This document shows positions 1 through 6,889 of a DNA stretch of 6,889 nucleotides, one piece after another. The DNA is from Synergistaceae bacterium (GTDB lineage: Bacteria > Synergistota > Synergistia > Synergistales > Synergistaceae), in the NCBI GenBank assembly GCA_031273585.1, contig JAISRP010000283.1, positions 1 through 6,889 on the forward strand. Reading direction: 5' to 3'. The translations under genes and the position numbers were made by a program. Every line of letters starts with the position of its first letter. Position 1 is the stretch's first letter. The notes below the pieces were generated by a model that searched no databases, was not told the DNA's origin, and was given only the letters and a program-made list of their open reading frames with translations.

Positions 1-40
1 CCCACGCCCGCCGGGGGACCAGTCCCCCGGACCCCCGTCT
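1..40. repeat. Partial copy of a GC-rich stem-loop repeat (left end)
   Basis: Bases 11-18 and 23-30 are perfect 8-bp inverted arms around the loop CCAG, followed by ACCCCCGTC. Bases 1-16 match the last 16 bases of the window (6874-6889) at 15 of 16 positions, so the same dispersed element lies at both ends. Bases 1-5 (CCCAC) equal the 3' arm of the small hairpin that precedes the repeat at the right end, so this copy is cut inside that first hairpin. A run of seven T lies at 42-48, eleven bases after the stem. The element could act as a loose terminator for an unseen upstream gene, or be a REP-like intergenic repeat. The function is inferred; the sequence match is observed. Confidence 0.65.
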
Positions 41-44
41 GTTT

Positions 45-75
45 TTTTGTTTTCGCCCGGCGGGCGAAGACAAAA
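45..75. repeat. 14-bp inverted repeat with GGC loop
   Basis: Arms 45-58 and 62-75 pair over 14 bp with a single G-T wobble (51/69) around the loop GGC (59-61). The inner half is GC-rich and the outer half is T-rich on the left arm and A-rich on the right. This is the reverse of a canonical + strand terminator (A tract before, T tract after), and no T-run follows on either strand, so I do not call it an intrinsic terminator by itself. It lies immediately downstream of the repeat at 1-40 and may be part of the same composite element. Confidence 0.6.
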
Positions 76-128
76 CCGATGTATGGCCGGGAATAACTCC
101 CATTATGTCTGACAGAGCCTCGTCACGA

Positions 129-150
129 GACTCTTTATATATGAAGAGTC
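129..150. repeat. AT-rich hairpin, 7-bp stem
   Basis: GACTCTT (129-135) and AAGAGTC (144-150) are perfect inverted arms around an eight-base AT-rich loop. The stem can be extended inward by a T-G wobble and A-T pairs. It sits in the AT-rich non-coding stretch about 270 bases before the promoter of the tig operon and about 110 bases from the left end of the transposase-like remnant. It has no T tail. It could be a scar of a mobile element or an isolated RNA hairpin; nothing else in the sequence assigns a role. Confidence 0.4.
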
Positions 151-257
151 GGTATATGTGGCAATTTAACATTTAGAAGCCTAAAGGGTAAAGATTGAAA
201 ACATTTGCTGTCACCGCAACCGCCATCGGCAAAATTCCACGCGGCTTATTCAATCGG

Positions 258-395
258 CTATATCCTTGCCCGATTTTTCTTTCTCGCCCCAATGTTTTCG
301 TCTATGACGCTATCCAGACCGAATTTCTTGAAAAAACCGGAGATGAGCAGAGCGCCTCCCATTGGCGTAAATGTTTTGTTGGAGATTGGGAGATT
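258..395 (-). pseudogene. Remnant resembling the N-terminus of an IS transposase
   Basis: Read on the minus strand from about 395 downwards, one frame gives a coherent peptide containing TPMGGALLISGFFKKFGL followed by DENIGARKKNR, ending at a TAG (258-260). A second in-frame stop follows shortly after. The pattern 'TP-x-GG-LL-xx-FF-KK-x-GL' followed by a short Arg/Lys-rich step resembles the opening of IS4/IS1380-type DDE transposases, from memory of those families. No ATG, GTG or TTG start is placed sensibly upstream, only about 45 codons survive, and the DDE catalytic core is absent, so this is a decayed fragment at best. Its base composition is more AT-rich than the operon, consistent with foreign origin. 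The + strand frames across it are antisense shadows. The family assignment is uncertain. Confidence 0.45.
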
Positions 396-420
396 TGGGA
401 AGTAAGCGCATGAATTTTCA

Positions 421-451
421 TTGTCAAAAAAATTAACTCGTGTGGTAAAAT
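421..451 (+). promoter_or_regulatory. Sigma-70-type promoter of the tig operon (extended -10)
   Basis: A -35-like TTGTCA (421-426) is followed after 19 bases by TAAAAT (446-451), preceded by TG plus one base (443-445), which makes an extended -10 box. The spacer is longer than the ideal 17, which the extended -10 could compensate. Transcription would start near 457-460 and leave a leader of about 40 bases before the tig start. No CIRCE inverted repeat is present, and only a single GTCAAA-like heptad (423-428), not the tandem pair of a CtsR operator, so a classic heat-shock operator is not supported. Confidence 0.6.
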
Positions 452-497
452 AGTCAGGTTAGCCGTGTAGTAGGTAATCCGAAAGGGGTTGTAGCGT

Positions 498-1925
498 TTG
501 AAGTCGGAAATCCTCTCTCAGGAGCGGAATATTGTCGTGGTAAAGGCGAATTTTGACGCGGACGAGGTGGACCGCGCCGTGGGGAAGACCGTGCGCGATC
601 TGTCGAAGAAGGCCAGGATCAAGGGTTTCAGGCCGGGGCATGTCCCGAGAAAGACGCTCGAGCTGTACTTCGGAAGGTCCGGGATATACAAGGAGACGGT
701 CGAGCGAATGGCGCAGGAGGCCGTGGAGACGGTGGTGTCCGAGTGCGACCTCGACCTGATAACCACGCCGGAAACGGAGATAGGCGGTCTCACGGAGGGC
801 GCTCCTCTTGACATGAAGTTCACGTTCGAGGTCCGTCCCGAGGTCACACTGCCGGATATCGCGTCCGTCACCGCCGAGAAGATAATTTACAGAGTGGAGG
901 ATTCCGATGTCGAGGCCGCCTTGAAGCAGGTGCTCGAGGCGGGCGCGACCCTTGTGCCGGTGGAAGAGGACCGTCCTGCCGAGGTGGAGGACACGGTCGA
1001 GACTGAGCACTCGTCATACGCGTTGGAGGAGGACGATAACCTGAGGGAGCTGGAGCACAGCAAGAAGAGCATCCTGACGCTCGCCACCCTCAGGCGCGAC
1101 ATCTCCCAATCCATAGTCGGGCACAGGACGGCCGAGGAGTTCACATTCGACATCAGGCTCGAGGACGATTATCCGGACCGGCGCATGGCCGGAACGACCT
1201 TGAGGTACAAGATGGAGATACTCAGGATCCTGAGGAGGGTCGTGCCGGAGGCAACGGACGAGGCGGTTTCCGAGCTGTCGAAGGGCAAATACTCCACGGT
1301 CGACGGGCTGAGGGATGAGCTGCGAAGCCAGCTCGAGTCCGACGCGGCCGAGAGGAGCGCCGAAAGTCTGCGCGAGTCGTCGCTGAAGGCCCTGACCGCG
1401 GCGTCGGACGTCGACGTCCCGGACAGCATGATCGAGCGGCAGTACGCCACCATGCGAAGCGAACAGGATGGCTCCATCTGGCGCGACATCGGTCAGTCCC
1501 TGAGCGACTACCTGAAGGACAACAACCTGAGCGTGGACGAGTACGACGCGAACCTGCGGAAGAGCGCTGCCGACATAGTCCGCAACACCCTGGTGATCGA
1601 AGCCCTGGCGGAGCGCGACGGGATCAGCTTCACGAGCGACGACATCAACGAGGAGATAATGAAGATGGCGAACGCCGCGAGGATGAATCCTCAGGAGCTC
1701 GCCGACTCACTCGGCAAGGACAAGGAGAGGTTCGCGTCAGTCGTGGGGAGGGTGAGGACCCGCAACACGCTAAATCACCTGGCCTCGCTCATGCAGGTCA
1801 AGGAGGTAGACCCGCCCGTGGAGGACGAGCTGCCGCCGGATGACGAACACTCTCCGGAGGGAGCGTACGCGCCCGAACCGTCCGCGGAGAACGGAGGTGC
1901 GCCTGATGACGATGGAGGAGAATAA
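498..1925 (+). CDS. tig: Trigger factor, ribosome-associated chaperone
   Basis: Encodes a 475-residue trigger factor, which docks at the ribosome exit tunnel and shields nascent chains. The start is TTG (498) with AAAGGGG (482-488) nine bases upstream; the N-terminus [11 protein letters not shown] fits the family. The ribosome-docking signature GFRPGHVP is at residues 43-50 in the N-terminal domain (about 1-125). Residues about 160-245 correspond to the FKBP-like isomerase domain but are strongly diverged: the late strand ([15 protein letters not shown]) is recognisable while the early active-site region is not. The helical C-terminal chaperone arms (about 250-435) contain [12 protein letters not shown] and the pattern [19 protein letters not shown] proline- and acid-rich tail (about 438-475) makes it somewhat longer than the usual 430-450 residues. 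It is the first gene of the operon; its stop lies next to or inside the start region of clpP. The identification is secure; loss of isomerase activity is inferred. Confidence 0.96.
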   Translation: MKSEILSQERNIVVVKANFDADEVDRAVGKTVRDLSKKARIKGFRPGHVPRKTLELYFGRSGIYKETVERMAQEAVETVVSECDLDLITTPETEIGGLTEGAPLDMKFTFEVRPEVTLPDIASVTAEKIIYRVEDSDVEAALKQVLEAGATLVPVEEDRPAEVEDTVETEHSSYALEEDDNLRELEHSKKSILTLATLRRDISQSIVGHRTAEEFTFDIRLEDDYPDRRMAGTTLRYKMEILRILRRVVPEATDEAVSELSKGKYSTVDGLRDELRSQLESDAAERSAESLRESSLKALTAASDVDVPDSMIERQYATMRSEQDGSIWRDIGQSLSDYLKDNNLSVDEYDANLRKSAADIVRNTLVIEALAERDGISFTSDDINEEIMKMANAARMNPQELADSLGKDKERFASVVGRVRTRNTLNHLASLMQVKEVDPPVEDELPPDDEHSPEGAYAPEPSAENGGAPDDDGGE

Positions 1926-1929
1926 ATTG
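1893..1929 (+). promoter_or_regulatory. Tandem ribosome binding sites and alternative starts of clpP
   Basis: Two Shine-Dalgarno/start pairs in the same frame compete. GGAGG (1893-1897) lies eight bases before ATG 1906, giving a 204-residue protein that overlaps tig. GGAGGAG (1914-1920) lies six bases before TTG 1927, giving a 197-residue protein that starts one base after the tig stop. The second length is closer to typical ClpP. The ATG at 1912 lacks a well-spaced site. Both versions keep the whole conserved protein; only the short leader, often removed by self-processing in ClpP, differs. Confidence 0.6.
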
Positions 1930-2520
1930 TCGGAGACGTCTTATCTCGTTCCGATAGTCGTCGAGCAGACAGGCAGGGGGGAGCGCTCCTACGACATATA
2001 CAGCCGCCTCCTCAAGGACAGGATAATTTTCATGGGCCAGGAGATAGAGGACAACATGGCCAATCTCGTCATAGCCCAGCTCCTCTTCCTGGAGAGCGAG
2101 GACCCCGACAAGGACGTGTTCCTGTACATCAACAGCCCCGGAGGGGTGGTCTCAGCCGGACTCGCGATATATGACACGATGCAGTACATAAAGTGTCCAG
2201 TCTCCACGATATGCACGGGACAGGCAGCCAGCATGGCGGCGGTTCTGCTGTGCGCCGGCGACAAGGGAAAGCGCATAATCCTGCCCAACGCCCGGGTGAT
2301 GATCCACCAGCCATCCGGAGGAACACGCGGACAGGCGACGGACATAAAGATACAGGCCGAGGAGATGCTGCGCACCAGGAAGACGCTGAACGAAATCCTG
2401 GCCCGCCATACGGGGCAGGCGCTCGAAAAGATAGAGCTCGACACCGAGAGGGACTACTTCATGTCGGCCGCGGAGGCAGTCGGGTACGGGGTCGTCGACA
2501 AGGTCATAGAAAAACGCTAG
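1906..2520 (+). CDS. clpP: ATP-dependent Clp protease, proteolytic subunit ClpP
   Basis: Serine peptidase (family S14) that forms a double-heptamer barrel and degrades polypeptides fed in by ClpX. The 204-residue product from ATG 1906 carries the full triad: Ser109 in GQAASMAA, His134 in MIHQPSGG and Asp183 in [10 protein letters not shown]. The N-terminal block [20 protein letters not shown] and the oxyanion/strand segment YINSPGG (74-80) are standard. The start is ambiguous between ATG 1906, which overlaps tig by 20 bases, and TTG 1927, which gives 197 residues; either leaves the mature enzyme intact. The overlap or near-contact with tig implies translation from the same messenger. The partner clpX follows after 65 bases. 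That gap contains a weak CCC-TTCG-GGG tetraloop stem but no T-run, so read-through is expected. Confidence 0.97.
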   Translation: MTMEENKLSETSYLVPIVVEQTGRGERSYDIYSRLLKDRIIFMGQEIEDNMANLVIAQLLFLESEDPDKDVFLYINSPGGVVSAGLAIYDTMQYIKCPVSTICTGQAASMAAVLLCAGDKGKRIILPNARVMIHQPSGGTRGQATDIKIQAEEMLRTRKTLNEILARHTGQALEKIELDTERDYFMSAAEAVGYGVVDKVIEKR

Positions 2521-2585
2521 GGCGGGGCAATTTCAGATGAATCGGTCCCTTCGGGGCGGTCATTGCAGACAGGGGGGAGTTTGCT

Positions 2586-3871
2586 TTGTTTCCATATGAG
2601 AATAACGGGGATGGGCGCAGGAGAAAGGTTCGCTGCTCCTTCTGCGGAAAGAACCAGGACGAGGTGCCGAAGCTGATTGCCGGCTCCAGCGCCTATATAT
2701 GCACGGACTGCGTGCAGCTCTGCAACATGATAATGAGGGATGAGGCCGATGCGGCAGGTTCTCCGGCAACTCCGCTCCCCTCCACTCAGGAAAAGCTGCC
2801 GAAGCCGGAGGAGATAAAGGAGTATCTCGACAGGTACGTGGTCGGTCAGGAGAGGGCCAAGAAGGTGCTCTCCGTGGCTGTGTACAACCACTACCAGCGC
2901 ATAAGGTCCATTGCCAACGGCGTGCGCGACGACGTGGAGCTTCCGAAGAGCAACGTGCTCCTGCTCGGTCCGACCGGCTGCGGAAAGACTCTGCTGGCTC
3001 AGAGCCTGGCCAACTTCCTCAAGGTCCCGTTCGCGATGGCGGACGCGACGACGCTGACGGAGGCGGGTTACGTCGGGGAGGACGTCGAGAACATACTGGT
3101 GCGGCTTCTTCAGGCCGCCGAATATGACCCCAAGGCGGCCGAACACGGGATCGTGTACGTGGACGAGATAGACAAGATATCGCGCAAGTCCGAGTCGCAA
3201 TCCATCACGAGGGACGTCTCCGGCGAGGGCGTGCAGCAGGCCATGCTGCGGATGCTGGAGGGAACGGTGTCCAACGTCCCCCCCAAGGGGGGGAGAAAGC
3301 ACCCCAACCAGGATTTCGTTCAGATCGACACGAAGAACATACTGTTCATCTGCGGGGGGGCCTTCGACGGCATCGAGCAGATAATAGCCCGCAGGGTGAA
3401 CAGGAAGACGATAGGGTTCGGTGGGGACATAGTCAGCAACAGCCTGCACTCCAACCATGAGCTTCTGAAGGAGATTCAGCCGACTGACCTCACGGCATAC
3501 GGATTCATACCGGAGTTCGTCGGCCGCCTGCCGGTGTCGGTCCCATTGGACGGGCTCGATCACGAGACATTGGTCCGCATACTGAAGGAGCCGAAGAACG
3601 CGCTCGTCAAGCAGTACCAGAGAATATTCTCGCTCGAGGACGTCGAGCTGTCATTCACCGATGGGGCGATCGACGCGATCGCAACGAAGACCCTGGCCCA
3701 GAAGACCGGCGCCCGCGGGCTCCGGAGCATCCTAGAGACCACGATGATGGATCTCATGTTCGAGCTGCCCTCCCGCGCCGCCAGGATAGGGCGGATAGTC
3801 ATAACCGAGGACTTCATAAACGGGGGCGGCGAGGCTGAGATCGTGGAAAGGCATTCGAGGGAGGTTGCCTG

Positions 3872-3872
<1 letters not shown>
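2586..3872 (+). CDS. clpX: ATP-dependent Clp protease, ATPase subunit ClpX
   Basis: AAA+ unfoldase of 428 residues that recognises tagged or native substrates, unfolds them through a hexamer pore and passes them to ClpP. The start is TTG 2586 with a strong GGGGGGAG (2572-2579) six bases upstream. An N-terminal zinc-binding domain has four cysteines (C17, C20, C39, C42). The ATPase shows Walker A GPTGCGKT (128-135), pore loop GYVG (161-164), Walker B VYVDEID (190-196), the second pore loop region [17 protein letters not shown] (237-239), arginine finger R314 in GRLP, and sensor 2 GARGLR (375-380). The ClpP-docking IGF loop is at 276-278, matching the clpP next door. Length is normal. Its TGA stop shares one base with the lon ATG. 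A perfect seven-C/seven-G inverted tract lies at 3278-3293 within the codons leading into the RKH loop. Confidence 0.97.
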
Positions 3873-6207
<2,335 letters not shown>

Positions 6208-6211
<4 letters not shown>

Positions 6212-6825
6212 CGCACTGGAGGGCGGAGCTGGTCTGCACGGCGTTCGAGATGAAGCAGATGCCGGAGCCCCTGATGCCGGAGGTGGCGATAGCGGGCAGG
6301 TCCAACGTGGGAAAGTCCACCCTGATAAACGCGCTGCTGAACAGGACGAGCAGCAGGATCGCGCATGTCAGCTCGAAGCCGGGCAAGACGCGCAGCCTGA
6401 ATTTTTACAGAATCGACCCCGGAGACGGCGCGCCTCAGTTCATGGTAGTCGACCTCCCAGGCTACGGTTACGCCGCGCGCAGCGCGGATGAGCGGGAGGG
6501 CTGGCTCAGGCTCGTGAACGGCTACTTCGGCTCGGGCCGCGACATCCCGTTCGTAATTCACCTCATGGATTTCAGACACGGTCCGCTTGCGGCAGACGCC
6601 GAGCTCACCGCGTGGCTCGACGCCATGGACATGCCGCGCCTCGTCGTCTTCACGAAGGGCGACAAGGCCCCCAAGAGCCGGGCCAGGAGCATGTACCTGA
6701 ACTATTTGAGGGGCGGACTGGTCTCCGTCTCGCCTCCCCTCGTCACAGCCGGTAAAAACGACGCGGAGGCGGAGAGACTGCGCGAGGCGATCCCAAGGAT
6801 AATAAAAGAGGTAAGCCGATTATAG
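6208..6825 (+). CDS. engB: Ribosome biogenesis GTPase EngB/YsxC (YihA family)
   Basis: A 205-residue GTPase of the TrmE-Era-EngA-EngB family that assists late 50S subunit assembly. Motifs: G1 GRSNVGKS (30-37), G2 Thr61 in KPGKTRS, G3 DLPGYG (82-87), the family-typical LMDFRHGP (119-126) and G4 TKGDK (149-153). The G5 region (about 171-183, SVSPPLVTAGK) is less typical. I choose TTG 6208 because it gives the family's usual N-terminal length before G1 (about 30 residues) and forms a TTGA overlap with the lon stop. GGAGG (6201-6205) is only two bases from this TTG, so initiation probably depends on coupling to lon termination. A later ATG at 6250 lacks a well-spaced site and would trim the N-terminal strand. 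ATG 6115, deep inside lon, would add 31 residues unlike the family. Confidence 0.94.
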
Positions 6826-6863
6826 ACCCCGATGCCGAGGGACTCAACCGCAGGTTCAAGACC

Positions 6864-6889
6864 GTGGGCTCCGCCCACACCCGCCGGGG
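6864..6889. repeat. Hairpin plus start of a second copy of the end repeat
   Basis: GTGGGC (6864-6869) and GCCCAC (6873-6878) form a perfect 6-bp stem around TCC, then the last 16 bases (6874-6889) repeat bases 1-16 of the window with one mismatch (A6879 against G6). The second, larger hairpin seen at 11-30 would begin right where the window stops. Together the two partial copies reconstruct an element of two adjacent stem-loops. It lies about 40 bases after the engB stop and could terminate the operon, but no T-run is visible inside the window. Confidence 0.6.

Noticed and set aside
1..16. Terminal overlap suggesting a circular replicon
   Set aside because: The match to 6874-6889 has a mismatch and falls in a hairpin repeat, and the content is chromosomal housekeeping; a repeat-bounded contig explains it better.
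195..413. Open frame of 72 codons on the + strand starting at TTG with AAAGGG upstream; a second + strand frame at 205-405
   Set aside because: Both lie antisense to the transposase-like peptide, lack recognisable protein features and sit in decayed non-coding DNA; the minus-strand reading is more coherent.
421..480. CtsR or CIRCE heat-shock operator before tig
   Set aside because: Only one GTCAAA-like heptad is present and no TTAGCACTC/GAGTGCTAA inverted repeat.
2521..2585. Terminator or attenuator between clpP and clpX
   Set aside because: The only structure is a 3-bp CCC-TTCG-GGG stem with a distant 5-bp GCAAT/ATTGC pairing and no T-run; too weak to call.
2517..3563. A long minus-strand open frame (about 348 codons) opposite clpX
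   Set aside because: It is antisense to a fully conserved ClpX, has no recognisable motifs, and is the usual by-product of GC-rich codon positions.
6851..6863. GGTTCAAG resembling a tRNA T-loop after engB
   Set aside because: The flanking bases do not form a T-stem, no acceptor, D or anticodon arms can be matched, and the following bases are the repeat hairpin.

Overview
The window is a GC-rich bacterial chromosome fragment carrying one compact, co-oriented block of five protein-quality-control and ribosome-biogenesis genes on the + strand: trigger factor (tig), the Clp peptidase (clpP), its unfoldase (clpX), the Lon protease (lon) and the ribosome-assembly GTPase EngB/YsxC (engB). All five are full length and carry the expected catalytic motifs. 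The order tig-clpP-clpX-lon-engB is known from Clostridia-like lineages and Synergistota. Heavy use of AUA (Ile) and AGG (Arg) codons in a GC-rich genome, plus the style of the trigger factor (divergent central domain, acidic tail), makes a Synergistota member my best guess; this is inference, at about 60% confidence.

Layout. Bases 1-40 hold part of a GC-rich stem-loop repeat, followed by a T-run and a second, 14-bp inverted repeat (45-75). Bases 76-420 hold no intact gene. They are clearly more AT-rich than the rest and contain a 7-bp hairpin (129-150) and, on the minus strand, a short decayed piece resembling the N-terminus of an IS transposase (about 258-395). A good sigma-70-type promoter with an extended -10 box (421-451) lies just before tig. 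From 498 to 6825 the DNA is almost entirely coding: tig overlaps or abuts clpP, a 65-base gap separates clpP from clpX, clpX and lon share one base (TGATG), and lon and engB share four bases (TTGA). Three starts are probably TTG (tig, clpX, engB), and clpP has a plausible TTG alternative. After engB, the last 64 bases hold a hairpin and then the first bases of a second copy of the repeat that opens the window.

How the genes work together. Trigger factor meets nascent chains at the ribosome exit tunnel. ClpX unfolds substrates and feeds them to the ClpP tetradecamer. Lon independently degrades misfolded and regulatory proteins. EngB helps mature the 50S subunit. Tight coupling suggests one transcript from the promoter before tig. 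No CIRCE element and no complete CtsR heptad pair is visible, so heat control, if any, is not obvious here.

I found no convincing undescribed system. The most useful observations are the matching repeat pieces at both window ends (probably assembly break points), the transposase remnant abutting the operon promoter, and the divergent isomerase-like domain of trigger factor.
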